Source: Urechidicola croceus (lineage in GTDB: Bacteria; Bacteroidota; Bacteroidia; Flavobacteriales; Flavobacteriaceae). From it: a stretch of DNA of 64,000 nt. The translations under genes were made by a program, and so were the position numbers. Below the pieces are notes generated by a model. The model was given only the letters and a program-made list of their open reading frames with translations. It was not told where the DNA came from and did no database searches. Of this stretch, positions 1 to 9,734 are shown in pieces. Location: assembly GCA_905181865.1 (NCBI GenBank), contig CAJIZG010000001.1, forward strand, positions 496,001 through 560,000, written 5' to 3'. How positions within the stretch are numbered: position 1 is the stretch's first letter; each line of letters begins with the position of its first letter.

Positions 1-1001
1 GTTCTTTCAATCAAATTTTTCTGAGCAATAGCATTACTTACTAAAACTGGTTTTGAAAAACTCATATACTGAAATAACTTATTTGCATAAGCCACATCGT
101 GCTGAATATTTCTATGCAAGGGTGAAATACAAATTGAACTTACCACAATATACGAAGGAAATAAACTTACATTCTGCCATCCTTCAAGATCCACAAATTT
201 TTCAAGCTTTAATTCCTTTATCTGTGCTTTCAAAACGTTATCAGTAGTGTTTTTACCTACGATGACTAATTTAATAGTTGGAATCTTATCTTTTAATTGA
301 AAAATTGCACGTATAGCCGTTTGTAAACCTCTTCTCAAACCTGTATCACCAAGATATAAAACCACAAAATTATTTTGATATCTCTTCACAATATCATTTG
401 ATATCACAGCATCTTCATAAAACGATTTTTGAACGGTATTTGGAACCAGTACCATTTTATCTCTAGAAATAGTAGTCCGATCCAAAACCTCTTCGATAAA
501 CTCTTGAGAAACAGTTATAACTTTATCCGATTTTTTAATAAACAATTCTTCTTTCTGTTTCCACTTTGCAGGAGAGATCAATTGTTTCCCAGGAAATTTT
601 TGAAGATGGGGATACAACTTCATGATTTCAGGTATATTATCATGAAGATCTAAAACAACGGGTAACTTTAGTTTTTTGTTTGCCGTAAATACGGCCTCTG
701 CAATTCGCATATCATGAATATGAATAGCCTCTATATCATTCTTGATCAAAAAATCATGAATTTTTGAATGCATCAAATAGGTATAAAAAGGAAAGGTATA
801 CGCAAGTGCAGACAATTTATATTCCAATTTATTAGATAGATATCGCTTTACCTTAATTTCATTTACGACAACATCCTCATTTTTATCGTAGGACAAACAA
901 AATAAGTAGACCTCATTTCCAGATTTAATCAATGAAATAGCCTCGTTTTCAACCCTCGGATCGGGAGGAAACGTTTTGTCTAATATCATACCTATTTTCA
1001 T
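1..1001 (-). CDS. Glycosyltransferase family 4 protein, 3' end outside window
   Basis: The minus strand is open from an ATG at 1001 to the window edge, giving 333 codons without a stop. It starts MKIGMILDKTFPPDPRVENE, the usual start of GT4 enzymes (GT-B fold, N-terminal acceptor domain). A GT1-type donor domain follows, with LGDTGLRRG and, near the edge, HDVAYANKLFQYMSFSKPVL, a nucleotide-sugar-binding signature. The start overlaps the stop of the upstream methyltransferase by 4 bp (ATGA), so the two are translationally coupled. It probably transfers a sugar in cell-surface polysaccharide synthesis; donor and acceptor cannot be told. The C-terminus is missing. Confidence 0.85.
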   Translation of the reverse strand, partial: MKIGMILDKTFPPDPRVENEAISLIKSGNEVYLFCLSYDKNEDVVVNEIKVKRYLSNKLEYKLSALAYTFPFYTYLMHSKIHDFLIKNDIEAIHIHDMRIAEAVFTANKKLKLPVVLDLHDNIPEIMKLYPHLQKFPGKQLISPAKWKQKEELFIKKSDKVITVSQEFIEEVLDRTTISRDKMVLVPNTVQKSFYEDAVISNDIVKRYQNNFVVLYLGDTGLRRGLQTAIRAIFQLKDKIPTIKLVIVGKNTTDNVLKAQIKELKLEKFVDLEGWQNVSLFPSYIVVSSICISPLHRNIQHDVAYANKLFQYMSFSKPVLVSNAIAQKNLIER

Positions 1002-1516
1002 AGACTCTTTTTTTCCGCATATATAGCGTAATATCTAGGCGTAAATTTTCGTAAAATTGGACGAAACCCTATTTTGTGAATTGGGCTTGTCCATTTTTGC
1101 GTTTTTTTAATCTCCCAGTCCGATTTTTGAAATAACCAATCAAACTGCCAATCTTCGAACTCGTGATAATGACGATCCCATTCTTCCGTTTTTGATCTAT
1201 ACGCTTTTGCAAACCATAAACTTAAAGGAATAGTAGCTATAATTTTTGTTGACTCGATAGCACGCAGTACATTAAATGGCGCTAACAGGTGTTCAAATAT
1301 TTCAAAGGCAGTAACAGCGTCTACCTGATGCTTTTGAACGACTTCTGGTAGCACATCTAAATCCTCTCCTTCCGTATTAATTACGGTATAGCCATGTTGC
1401 TCCATTATTTCACTAAAAGCATTCCTAGTTCCTAAATCTAAAATAGTTGCGGGTGCTGGAAGCACCTCCTTTAAAAATGCAATAGTGTGATTATAACGCT
1501 TATTATGATGGCTCAT
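998..1516 (-). CDS. Class I SAM-dependent methyltransferase
   Basis: This is a 172-residue protein with a Rossmann-like methyltransferase core: motif I ILDLGTRN near residue 25, an acidic strand-2 end, and AFEIFEHLLAP in the motif II/III region. The second and third glycines of motif I are replaced (LGTRN instead of the usual GxGxG). The start lies inside the end of the YfhO gene (14-bp overlap) and the end overlaps the glycosyltransferase start, so the three genes form one operon. The substrate is unknown; the context suggests a surface glycan or lipid-linked sugar. Confidence 0.8.
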   Translation of the reverse strand: MSHHNKRYNHTIAFLKEVLPAPATILDLGTRNAFSEIMEQHGYTVINTEGEDLDVLPEVVQKHQVDAVTAFEIFEHLLAPFNVLRAIESTKIIATIPLSLWFAKAYRSKTEEWDRHYHEFEDWQFDWLFQKSDWEIKKTQKWTSPIHKIGFRPILRKFTPRYYAIYAEKKSL

Positions 1517-3941
1517 TCCCCTTTATCTTTTTAGTATATAATATCCAACCAATCGGAATCAGTAGCAAAAATGCATATGAAATTAATGTAATTGTATTTC
1601 CTTTTTTAATTATTGTTGGCTCAAATCTAAAGACTATAGTATGTTTACCTGCAGGGATTTTAAGACCGCGCAACACATAATCTACTTGATAGATTTCAGT
1701 TAATTGTCCGTCGATGTAAGCATTCCATCCATCTTTGTAATAGATCTCCGAAAAAACAGCAAACTGATCTGAACTTGAAGAACTTTCGTATTTCAATTCA
1801 TTTGCCTGATAGTTTGTTAAATAAATACTGGCTAAACTATCCATTAGATAGCTGTTTTGGATTTCAGAAGTAAATGAACTACTAATCGTGACTGCTGTTT
1901 TGGTATTTAAACGGTTTAAAGCAATGATCTCTTCATTTGCTGAATTCACAAATTTTACATCCTGAATAAACCAAGCATTTCCATTGGCATTATCATTTAC
2001 CTCTAAGACTTCTTTTCCTGCTTCATCAGCTCCAATAATATACTTTGTATTGAGCATATTTAATACTTCCAAATTACGCTTAGATAAATGAAAATCATAT
2101 AACTCCTGATAACGTCTTAATTTCGCCGCATGATAACCACCAATTGAATTATGAAAATAGGACGTTGAACCATCACTAAAAAAGTTCTTACTAAAATTCG
2201 CCACTCTGTAATAACTTGCGTCTTTTAATATTTCTTTATCTATTGCAGATGCCGTAAAGGGCCTTGATACGTTTCGTGCTGAAGTAAAATTCTGATTGTT
2301 TACATATCGTTTATCCACATTAACCAAGTCAAACAAGACTAAAACAGCACATCCTATTAACGCTATCGAATAGTTGATCTTCTCTTTTAAATACAACCAT
2401 AATACTCCAGCAACTATCAATACAAGAACTAATGAACGAATACTGTCTCCCATAAACAAGGATTGTCTATCAGCAACAATAGCATTCAAATATCCACCTA
2501 CTTGTTCATCAATTTGTTCTTCAACGCCTGTCTGCGATAAAAATGAAAATAAATTTGTTCCCAACGCTACAAAAACCAATGCAATTCCTCCTACAATTCC
2601 AACCGCTAATTTTAAAGCTCTCATTTTTTCAACTTTAGAAATAGTTCCAAAAAAGAACTCCTTTAAGCCTAAAATCCCTATTAATGGAATACACAACTCA
2701 GCAATTACTTGTATGGAAGCTACCGCTCTAAATTTATCATATAATGGAACATAGTTGATAAAGAAATCTGTTAAACCCGCGAAGTTCTTTCCCCAACTCA
2801 ATAAAATTGAAAATACAGTTGCCGAAACTAACCAATATTTATACTTCCCTTTCACAACAAACAATGCCAATACAAAAAGAAAAATAAAAATTGCACCTAT
2901 ATAATAAGGTGCTGCTACAAAGGGCATATCACCCCAATACATTGGTGATAACTGCATCAAATAATGAGCGTCACTTGGACTCATACCTTTATTAACAGCC
3001 TTTTGCAAGAAACCTCGCAATTTACTGTTCTCAACTTGTTCAATACTCGTTCCTCCTACAAAACGCGGAATAAACAAACTAAAAGTTTCGCCAATTCCAT
3101 AACTATAGTCTGTTATGTAATCCCTAGATAAACCAGCGCTAATTTCTTTCTCAGAACCATCAGGTGAAACAGTCAATTCACTCTTACTTCTTGTACTTTG
3201 ACTCGCATATTCTTGCGTTGCTAGTAAACTCGTTGCATTGGTTCCTATCGCAATAAGAACAGCTCCTAATAAAATTCCAATATTTTTAGAAAACCGTACT
3301 AATTCTTTATTTTTATAACTCTCAATAAATTGAACAATTCCAAAAATAAGTACTAAGAACATTAAATAATACGTCATTTGAATATGACTTGCCATTAATT
3401 CCAAGGACATAGCCAATGCAGTAACAATAAATCCTAAAATATATTTACGTTGAAAAACAAGTAAAATTCCAGATAATACGAGTGGCATATAACCAATTGC
3501 ATGTGCTTTTGCATTATGCCCAGCTCCATAGAGACTTATAAAATACGTTGAGAAACCAAACCCTAATGCTCCAACAATTGCAAGTCGCCATTCTACTTTT
3601 AAAACAATCAATAGAACAAAAAAACCTATAAAACACAAAAACAAATAATCGGCAGGTCTTGGCAAAAAACGAATTACGCTATCTATTTTCTTTATATAAT
3701 CATGGGGATAATAAGTACTCACAGCATATGAAGGCATTCCTCCAAAAGAGGTATTTGTCCAATAAGGTTCTTCTTGATGTTGCTCTCTAAAATCTATAAT
3801 TTCCTTTGAAGACCCTATAAATTGTGTAATGTCTCCTTGTTTAATTTTCTTTCCTTCTAATACGGGAGAGAAATAGGCCAAAGACGCAACAACAAATACA
3901 AGAATTGCTGCCACGTAAGGAATAACTTTTTTAAAATTCAT
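1503..3941 (-). CDS. YfhO family integral membrane protein
   Basis: This is an 812-residue protein with an N-terminal membrane segment, a dozen or so hydrophobic helices, a large C-terminal extracytoplasmic domain and a last helix before a basic tail. The C-terminal domain holds YYKDGWNAYIDG, typical of the YfhO family, and the length is usual for the Bacteroidota form. YfhO proteins are GT-C-like membrane proteins; the Gram-positive members are linked to glycosylation of lipoteichoic acid or membrane lipids. The gene heads the operon with the methyltransferase and glycosyltransferase, supporting a surface-glycan role, but the exact reaction is not known. Confidence 0.85.
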   Translation of the reverse strand: MNFKKVIPYVAAILVFVVASLAYFSPVLEGKKIKQGDITQFIGSSKEIIDFREQHQEEPYWTNTSFGGMPSYAVSTYYPHDYIKKIDSVIRFLPRPADYLFLCFIGFFVLLIVLKVEWRLAIVGALGFGFSTYFISLYGAGHNAKAHAIGYMPLVLSGILLVFQRKYILGFIVTALAMSLELMASHIQMTYYLMFLVLIFGIVQFIESYKNKELVRFSKNIGILLGAVLIAIGTNATSLLATQEYASQSTRSKSELTVSPDGSEKEISAGLSRDYITDYSYGIGETFSLFIPRFVGGTSIEQVENSKLRGFLQKAVNKGMSPSDAHYLMQLSPMYWGDMPFVAAPYYIGAIFIFLFVLALFVVKGKYKYWLVSATVFSILLSWGKNFAGLTDFFINYVPLYDKFRAVASIQVIAELCIPLIGILGLKEFFFGTISKVEKMRALKLAVGIVGGIALVFVALGTNLFSFLSQTGVEEQIDEQVGGYLNAIVADRQSLFMGDSIRSLVLVLIVAGVLWLYLKEKINYSIALIGCAVLVLFDLVNVDKRYVNNQNFTSARNVSRPFTASAIDKEILKDASYYRVANFSKNFFSDGSTSYFHNSIGGYHAAKLRRYQELYDFHLSKRNLEVLNMLNTKYIIGADEAGKEVLEVNDNANGNAWFIQDVKFVNSANEEIIALNRLNTKTAVTISSSFTSEIQNSYLMDSLASIYLTNYQANELKYESSSSSDQFAVFSEIYYKDGWNAYIDGQLTEIYQVDYVLRGLKIPAGKHTIVFRFEPTIIKKGNTITLISYAFLLLIPIGWILYTKKIKGNEPS

Positions 3942-3958
3942 TTACTTTTTTTTAGCAA

Positions 3959-4225
3959 TTATTCAACCTCTTCATAATCTACATATTCACCAAAATCATT
4001 CCCTGAATCTTTCTTTGATCCTGGCTTTTTCTCTACTATAGTTTCTCCTACATCTCCTCTTGGTTCCGCTGGCTGCTGCTGGTTTTTTACACGTTCTTCA
4101 AATTTGGTTGCCGCTCTTTTCAATAAAATGGGAGCTACATATTTACTAAACAATTTTAAGCCATAATATATAATAAAAATAATGGCTAATGTTCTAAATA
4201 AACTCGTAATATCTGCCTCTTGCAT
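3959..4225 (-). CDS. DUF4834 family small membrane protein
   Basis: This 88-residue protein has one N-terminal membrane helix (about residues 8-30, LFRTLAIIFIIYYGLKLF), a basic amphipathic stretch, and an acidic C-terminus ending DYEEVE. This layout matches DUF4834, a Bacteroidota-specific family found next to YfhO genes. It ends 17 bp before the YfhO start, so it probably leads that operon. Its function is unknown. The 98-bp gap to the next gene is a divergent promoter region. Confidence 0.75.
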   Translation of the reverse strand: MQEADITSLFRTLAIIFIIYYGLKLFSKYVAPILLKRAATKFEERVKNQQQPAEPRGDVGETIVEKKPGSKKDSGNDFGEYVDYEEVE

Positions 4226-4295
4226 GTCTGTTTGAATATTTATTTCAAAAATAACAATTTGAGCACAACTTAAAACGTTTACATAGATAAAATCT

Positions 4296-4303
4296 TATAT
4301 TTG
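4296..4303 (+). promoter_or_regulatory. -7 promoter box of the 4324 gene
   Basis: TATATTTG matches the Bacteroidota -7 consensus TAnnTTTG and lies 20 nt before the ATG. No good -33 TTTG is seen at the right distance. Confidence 0.5.
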
Positions 4304-4323
4304 GCCTGAAATAACCCTCGATT

Positions 4324-5253
4324 ATGAAAAAGTTTTGGTTCTTTACAATCTTCTTTATTTTAAAATCCAATTTATACGCACAATACACCGATATTATTAA
4401 CTCTAATCGACCGGGGAAATCTGAAAGTCCATATTCGGTAGGCACAGATGTTTTTCAAGTGGAATCTGGATTTTTCTATGGACAAGGTGACTCTCAAAAC
4501 ATGTTTTCAATTATTAATCCTGTTGGGGGAAATCTCTTTTTAAGATATGGAAAGTTTAATGAGAAATTAGAAATAAATTCACAAATTATATATCAAGAAA
4601 ATGACCTTCAATTTAAAAATATTTTCACGTCATCGACTCAAATTGGTGGCATTAGTGCGTTTAATGTCGGAGTTAAATATTTAATTTATGAAAGAAAATA
4701 TACGGATAAGTCTAAGGAAATTAAAAGTTGGAAAAAAAGAATGGCCTTTGACAAAAATAGATGGATTCCCTCTGTAGGAGTTTATATTGGAGTTCATACA
4801 AACTTTGTAAGTGATGATTATAAATCTGACGGGATTACGCCCAGAGTAGCACTTCTCTTACAAAATAATTTTAGCGATAGATTAAATCTTATAACAAACA
4901 TTGGAACCTCTAATATCTCCTCTGATTATGCTGTTTACACCTATATTGTTACCATGACCTATGCTATAAATCAATTAGTATCCTTTTTTGTAGAACACCA
5001 AGGAGATTTAAGCAAGTATGATAACGATTTTCAATTTGGAGGAGGACTCGCCTATCTCTATTCTAAAAATTTTCAATTGGATTTAGCGGTCAGAGCAAGT
5101 CTAGGTCCGGTAAAAAGTGGTTATGTTGCAGGGGTCGGAGCTTCTTGGAGATTAGACATGCACCAAGATGAATTAATAAAAGCAAATCAGGGAGGAAAAA
5201 AACATAAAAACGATGGGTTTTTCTCGCGCTTATTTAAACGAAAAAATAAATGA
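4324..5253 (+). CDS. Outer-membrane transporter-like protein (MetA-pathway type family)
   Basis: This 309-residue protein has a signal peptide (cleavage near residue 19, LYAQ|YTD) followed by INSNRPGKSESPYSVG. That opening is typical of beta-barrel proteins in the family called 'putative MetA-pathway of phenol degradation' or simply 'transporter'. Alternating hydrophobic strands and many aromatic residues agree with a barrel in the outer membrane, but the C-terminus is a basic tail rather than a terminal aromatic strand. The substrate is unknown. The stop overlaps the next start by 4 bp, so it is coupled to the GNAT-like gene. Confidence 0.7.
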   Translation: MKKFWFFTIFFILKSNLYAQYTDIINSNRPGKSESPYSVGTDVFQVESGFFYGQGDSQNMFSIINPVGGNLFLRYGKFNEKLEINSQIIYQENDLQFKNIFTSSTQIGGISAFNVGVKYLIYERKYTDKSKEIKSWKKRMAFDKNRWIPSVGVYIGVHTNFVSDDYKSDGITPRVALLLQNNFSDRLNLITNIGTSNISSDYAVYTYIVTMTYAINQLVSFFVEHQGDLSKYDNDFQFGGGLAYLYSKNFQLDLAVRASLGPVKSGYVAGVGASWRLDMHQDELIKANQGGKKHKNDGFFSRLFKRKNK

Positions 5254-6371
5254 TCCTCATAAAAGAAGCCATTACAAAAAAAGAAATGAAAGCGTATGTT
5301 ACGTTTCCATTTTCGCTATACAAGAATAACCCTTACTGGGTGCCGCCAATTATTAGCGATGAAATTGATAGCTTTGATAAAACGTTGAATCCTGTATTTA
5401 AACATGCAGAGGCACGCTATTTTTTAGCATATAAGAACAATAAAATTGTAGGTCGGGTTGCGGCCATTATGAATTGGACTGAAATAAAAGAACAAGGTAT
5501 CCGTAAAATGAGATTTGGCTGGTTCGATACTATTGACGATATTCAAGTTACAAAAGCGTTGCTTGAAAAAGTAAAAGATATAGGTAAAAAGAATTCTCTT
5601 GAATTTATTGAGGGTCCTGTAGGTTTTTCTAATTTAGACAAAGTAGGTGTTCTTATTGAAGGTTTTGATCATATTGGAACCATGATAACGTGGTACAATC
5701 ATCCATATTATAAAACCCATCTTGAAGAACTTGGATATCTAAAGGCAAAAGAGTGGCATGAAAACATCATTCAGTTTGCAAATATAAACCCGAAAGATTT
5801 TCATAAAATTTCCAAAATAGTTGCAAAACGCTATAGATTAACATCACTCGATATAAAAAAGGTAGATCAAGTATTACCTTATGTAGACAAAATGTTTGAT
5901 TTATTCAATAAGTCATATTCTAAATTAGCATCCTTTGTACCAATTTCTAATAACCAAATAGCATATTTTAAGAACAAATATATTAAATTAATAGACCCAG
6001 AATTTATCAAATTTGTAGTTGATGAAAATGATGAATTAGTTGCCTTTGCTGTTACCATGCCATCCTTTTCAAAAGCACTTCAAAAGGCGAATGGAAAACT
6101 TTTCCCGTTTGGAATATTTCACTTGCTGAAAGCAAAAAGGCAAAACACAGAGGCTATTTTATATCTTATTGGTGTGAGGCCGGACTATCAAAAAAAGGGC
6201 GCCGTGTCAATGATTATGGATTCCTATTATAACACATATCAAGAAAAAGGAATCACAAAGTTAATTCGCACACCCGAACTTGAAGACAATGTTTCAGCAA
6301 GACAATTGTGGAAAAACTTTAAGCCGGAAATACATAAAAGACGTAGAACGTATTACAAAAATATTGATTAA
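5250..6371 (+). CDS. GNAT-like acyltransferase family protein, 373 aa
   Basis: The N-terminal third (YKNNPYWVPP, then EARYFLAYKNNKIVGRVAAI near residue 60) and a C-terminal segment LIGVRPDYQKKGAVSMIMDS near residue 310 look like two acetyltransferase-type folds. The second carries a degenerate acetyl-CoA motif A (RPDYQKKGA). Bacteroidota relatives of this length are usually listed only as hypothetical or GNAT proteins. The gene overlaps its neighbours by 4 bp upstream and 1 bp downstream (TAATG), so it is part of a tight operon. The substrate is unknown. Confidence 0.65.
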   Translation: MILIKEAITKKEMKAYVTFPFSLYKNNPYWVPPIISDEIDSFDKTLNPVFKHAEARYFLAYKNNKIVGRVAAIMNWTEIKEQGIRKMRFGWFDTIDDIQVTKALLEKVKDIGKKNSLEFIEGPVGFSNLDKVGVLIEGFDHIGTMITWYNHPYYKTHLEELGYLKAKEWHENIIQFANINPKDFHKISKIVAKRYRLTSLDIKKVDQVLPYVDKMFDLFNKSYSKLASFVPISNNQIAYFKNKYIKLIDPEFIKFVVDENDELVAFAVTMPSFSKALQKANGKLFPFGIFHLLKAKRQNTEAILYLIGVRPDYQKKGAVSMIMDSYYNTYQEKGITKLIRTPELEDNVSARQLWKNFKPEIHKRRRTYYKNID

Positions 6372-7078
6372 TGCAATTGTTTTATAACCAATATATTAAT
6401 GCTAGTTCCGATCAATTTACTTTTGACAAAATTGAGAGTCGGCATATTGTTAAAGTTCTTCGTAAAAATGAAGGTGACATATTATTTATTACAAATGGAA
6501 ACAGTATTTTGTTCAAGGCCGAAATATTAATTGCAAATGACAAAAAATGCTTAGTTAAAATAATCTCAGAAGAAATTAAGAAAAAATCATGGGATTATAA
6601 TTTACATATTGCAATAGCTCCGACTAAGAACAATGATCGGTTAGAATGGTTTTTAGAAAAAGCTACCGAAATAGGCATTGATGAAATAACTCCAATTATC
6701 TGCGATCACTCTGAAAGGAAAGTTATAAAAAAAGAAAGATTAGAAAAGGTATTGATTTCTGCGATGAAACAATCTTTAAAATTTCAATTGCCTAAATTCA
6801 ATGATCCTATGAACGTTTCTACCTTTATTCAAGGAAAAAATCATGGAGATCTTTTCATTGCGCATTGCGAAGGAGATTCTAAAGAATCACTCAAGTCACG
6901 ACTAAAACAACGTCAAAGTTTAACCATATTAATAGGCCCAGAAGGCGACTTTTCATGGAAAGAAATTGAACTGGCCTTTAAAAATAATTTTACCCCTGTT
7001 ACACTAGGATCAAGTCGATTGCGAACTGAAACTGCAGGAGTTGCCGTTGCACAAAGTGTCGCTTTTTTTAATCAATAA
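6371..7078 (+). CDS. rsmE: 16S rRNA (uracil(1498)-N(3))-methyltransferase RsmE
   Basis: This 235-residue protein has the usual RsmE length. It has an N-terminal PUA-like domain (SRHIVKVLRKNEGDILFITNG) and a C-terminal SPOUT knot with LIGPEGDFSWKEIELA around residue 185 and LGSSRLRTETAGVAVAQ at the end, the SAM-binding signature. RsmE methylates U1498 of 16S rRNA (E. coli numbering) in the assembled 30S subunit. It overlaps the previous gene by one base and is followed after 4 bp by the DUF4159 gene. Confidence 0.93.
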   Translation: MQLFYNQYINASSDQFTFDKIESRHIVKVLRKNEGDILFITNGNSILFKAEILIANDKKCLVKIISEEIKKKSWDYNLHIAIAPTKNNDRLEWFLEKATEIGIDEITPIICDHSERKVIKKERLEKVLISAMKQSLKFQLPKFNDPMNVSTFIQGKNHGDLFIAHCEGDSKESLKSRLKQRQSLTILIGPEGDFSWKEIELAFKNNFTPVTLGSSRLRTETAGVAVAQSVAFFNQ

Positions 7079-7082
7079 CTAC

Positions 7083-7730
7083 ATGAAGAAAAGAGTCTTA
7101 TATCTAATCATATGCCTATTAAGTTCAACAATTTCTGTTGCACAAGAAATTGCCATATTAAAGTATGATGGTGGCGGAGACTGGTACGCCAACCCTACTG
7201 CTCTACCCAACTTAATCAAGTTTTGTAATGAACAAATTCATACGGAAATTATTGACAGGCCAGCAATTGTAGAGGTGGCAAGTACAGATCTCTTTAAGTA
7301 CCCGATCGTCTTTATGACGGGACATGGTAATATTTTTTTTAATGATAACGCAGTTGAAAACCTTCGAAACTACTTAACTTCTGGTGGGTTTCTGCATATA
7401 TCAGATAATTATGGCATTGATAAATATGTGAGACGAGAATTCAAAAAAGTTTTTCCGAATTTGGAGTTTAGAGAAATACCGATTGAGCATTCAATTTACA
7501 ACCAATCCTATCACTTTAAAAATGGTATTCCAAAAATTCATGAGCATGACAATAAACCAGCACAAGGATTCGGAATTTTTATTGACAGTAGATTGGTTTG
7601 TTTTTATGATTATGAAACTGACTTAAGTGACGGATGGGAAGATGGGGTGATTCACAATAATTCGGAAAGTGTTAGAGAAAAAGCCTTAAAAATGGGTGCT
7701 AATATTTTACAATTTTCTTTTTCAAATTAA
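7083..7730 (+). CDS. DUF4159 domain-containing secreted protein
   Basis: The ATG at 7083 gives a clean signal peptide (MKKRVLYLIICLLSSTISVAQ), so it is preferred over an in-frame ATG inside rsmE. The mature part has AILKYDGGGDWYANPTALPN, VFMTGHGNIFF, and NLRNYLTSGGFLHISDNYGID. This is the typical DUF4159 pattern, a flavodoxin/GATase-like fold seen in Bacteroidota, often in gliding or export contexts. The precise function is unknown. It probably lies in the periplasm and is co-transcribed with rsmE (4-bp gap). Confidence 0.85.
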   Translation: MKKRVLYLIICLLSSTISVAQEIAILKYDGGGDWYANPTALPNLIKFCNEQIHTEIIDRPAIVEVASTDLFKYPIVFMTGHGNIFFNDNAVENLRNYLTSGGFLHISDNYGIDKYVRREFKKVFPNLEFREIPIEHSIYNQSYHFKNGIPKIHEHDNKPAQGFGIFIDSRLVCFYDYETDLSDGWEDGVIHNNSESVREKALKMGANILQFSFSN

Positions 7731-7756
7731 ATTAAATTAACGATACCACGATAATT

Positions 7757-8668
7757 ATGAACGACCCACTTAATTCAATTGAAATAAACTTTGATTCAAA
7801 TGGACTATGGGTCTTAAATATTGCGCTGGCCATCATAATGTTTGGAGTATCTCTTGGAATTAGGACCGAAGATTTTAAAAGGCTTTTTAAAAACCCAAAA
7901 ATTCTAGCAACAGGTATATTCTCTCAGTTTATTTTATTTCCAGCCCTCACATTTTTACTCGTAAAAGCAATAAATCCTACTCCGAGTATTGCATTGGGTC
8001 TGTTTCTCGTTGCGGCTTGCCCAGGAGGAAATATTTCAAACTTCATGACACAATTGGCTAAAGGTAATACTGCGTTATCCGTAAGTATGACTGCTTTTGC
8101 TACGTTAGTTTCTATAGTAATGACACCCCTAAACTTTCAAATATGGAGTAATTTACATGAGCCTACCGCAAGTATTTTAAGAAGTGTTGAGTTGGATCCT
8201 TTCACACTGGTAAGGTTAGTGTCCTTGATATTAGGAATTCCCTTAATTCTCGGAATGTTATTTAGATACTACAAGCCAACCACAAGTATTAAAATTATGA
8301 CTATTCTAAAACCTTTTTCATTACTGGTATTTATTATACTAATCATTCTTGCTTTTGGAAAGAATTTAGATATATTTCTAAACCATATACACTACGTTTT
8401 GGCTATCGTAATAATTCATAATTTAGTTGGATACTTTTCTGGTTTTTATTTTGCCAAATCAATGAAATTAAATTTTAGAGATCAAAAAACGTTGTCGATA
8501 GAAACCGGAATTCAAAATTCGGGCTTAGGACTATTGCTATATTTTGATTTCTTTTATGGTATAAGTGGCTTAAATTTAGGAGGTATGGCCCTTCTCGTTG
8601 CCTTTTGGGCTGTTTGGGATATTTTTTCCGGGTTACTTCTTGCGTCGTTTTGGGCTAAAAAAAAATAA
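7757..8668 (+). CDS. Bile acid:sodium symporter (BASS) family transporter
   Basis: This 303-residue inner-membrane protein has about nine hydrophobic helices. Family signatures are IMFGVSLGIRTEDFKRLFKN near the start, AACPGGNISNFMTQLAKGN (the conserved crossover motif) near residue 90, and the helix-8 region IETGIQNSGLGLLL. BASS proteins take up organic anions with sodium; the substrate here cannot be told. The gene ends 7 bp before the PlsC start and is probably co-transcribed with it. Confidence 0.85.
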   Translation: MNDPLNSIEINFDSNGLWVLNIALAIIMFGVSLGIRTEDFKRLFKNPKILATGIFSQFILFPALTFLLVKAINPTPSIALGLFLVAACPGGNISNFMTQLAKGNTALSVSMTAFATLVSIVMTPLNFQIWSNLHEPTASILRSVELDPFTLVRLVSLILGIPLILGMLFRYYKPTTSIKIMTILKPFSLLVFIILIILAFGKNLDIFLNHIHYVLAIVIIHNLVGYFSGFYFAKSMKLNFRDQKTLSIETGIQNSGLGLLLYFDFFYGISGLNLGGMALLVAFWAVWDIFSGLLLASFWAKKK

Positions 8669-8675
8669 AGGAAGT

Positions 8676-9734
8676 ATGCATAAATTTTGGTTAGGACTCG
8701 TAAGAAACTATATCCGACTAGGTCTATTCTTTTATTATAAAAAAATAAAAGTAATTGGCAGAGAAAATATTCCTAAAAAAGGTGCCGTTCTATTCGTATC
8801 CAACCATCAAAATGCTCTAATAGATCCCTTAGTTATAGGAACAACAAATAGAAGGAATACTCATTTTCTGACAAGAGCTGGAGTTTTTAAAAAGAAAGTC
8901 ATTATCAAATTTTTTCATAGTGTCCAAATGATTCCTATTTATCGTGTTCGAGATGGGTGGCAGACATTATCAAAGAATAAAGCTATATTTAATACATGCT
9001 TCCAATTATTAAATGAAAATAAAGCGCTTGTCATATTTCCTGAAGGTGGTCATAATTTAAAACGAAGTATTCGTTCATTAAGTAAAGGTTTTACTCGAAT
9101 TATTTTCGGGGCTTTGGAAAAACACCCTCATCTTGATATTCAAATTATACCTGTAGGGCTAAACTACAACTCAATATTAGAGTATCCAGGTTCAGTCAGT
9201 ATTTATTATGGGAAACCGATTTCTTCTAAGAAATATTGGAATAAAAATAATTTTTCATCGTCGGTGGTTGCTATAAAAACTGAAGTAGGAAATCAAATGA
9301 AATTATTAACGACTCATATTGACTGTACAACGAGTTACGATAAAGTTCTTGAGCAATTAACTCATTCAAATGCCGATTTTTTGGATCCATTTGCTACTAA
9401 TAAACAGATAGAAGCTCTAAAATTAACCGAAGAAGTTCCTGTAAACCTAAAAAATAAAAAAAGTTTTCTCTACTATATTTTTGTCATAAACAGTGTTTTT
9501 CCTTGGTTGCTTTGGAAAAATTTAAAATCAAGAATAAACCAGAAAGAGTTCATTAGTACGTTCCGATTTGGAATTGGAATCTCGCTGTTTCCTGCATTCT
9601 ATATGGTGCAAAGCATATTAATATGTTCATATTTTAATCTTAAATTTGGAATATCTTATTTTAGTGCTAGTATATTAATTGGTTTAATTCTAACAAAAAC
9701 ATCGAAAAACCCAAAAGATATATTACCGAAATAA
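8676..9734 (+). CDS. 1-acyl-glycerol-3-phosphate acyltransferase-like protein (PlsC family)
   Basis: The ATG at 8676, preceded by AAAGGAAG, gives a 352-residue protein and avoids the long overlap that an upstream in-frame ATG would need. The acyltransferase motifs are NHQNALID at residues 43-50 and FPEGGHN near residue 118. The first motif is HX5D rather than the HX4D of classical PlsC, a spacing seen in a subgroup of PlsC-like enzymes. Two hydrophobic helices lie near the C-terminus. The likely role is acylation of a lysophospholipid or glycerol phosphate at the inner membrane. Confidence 0.82.
   Translation: MHKFWLGLVRNYIRLGLFFYYKKIKVIGRENIPKKGAVLFVSNHQNALIDPLVIGTTNRRNTHFLTRAGVFKKKVIIKFFHSVQMIPIYRVRDGWQTLSKNKAIFNTCFQLLNENKALVIFPEGGHNLKRSIRSLSKGFTRIIFGALEKHPHLDIQIIPVGLNYNSILEYPGSVSIYYGKPISSKKYWNKNNFSSSVVAIKTEVGNQMKLLTTHIDCTTSYDKVLEQLTHSNADFLDPFATNKQIEALKLTEEVPVNLKNKKSFLYYIFVINSVFPWLLWKNLKSRINQKEFISTFRFGIGISLFPAFYMVQSILICSYFNLKFGISYFSASILIGLILTKTSKNPKDILPK

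Noticed and set aside
53-653. Two short plus-strand frames at the left edge
   Set aside because: Both are antisense to the glycosyltransferase gene, whose motifs are clear on the minus strand.
4245-4445. 66-codon minus-strand frame before DUF4834
   Set aside because: It is antisense to the start of the 4324 gene, which has a clear signal peptide and promoter.
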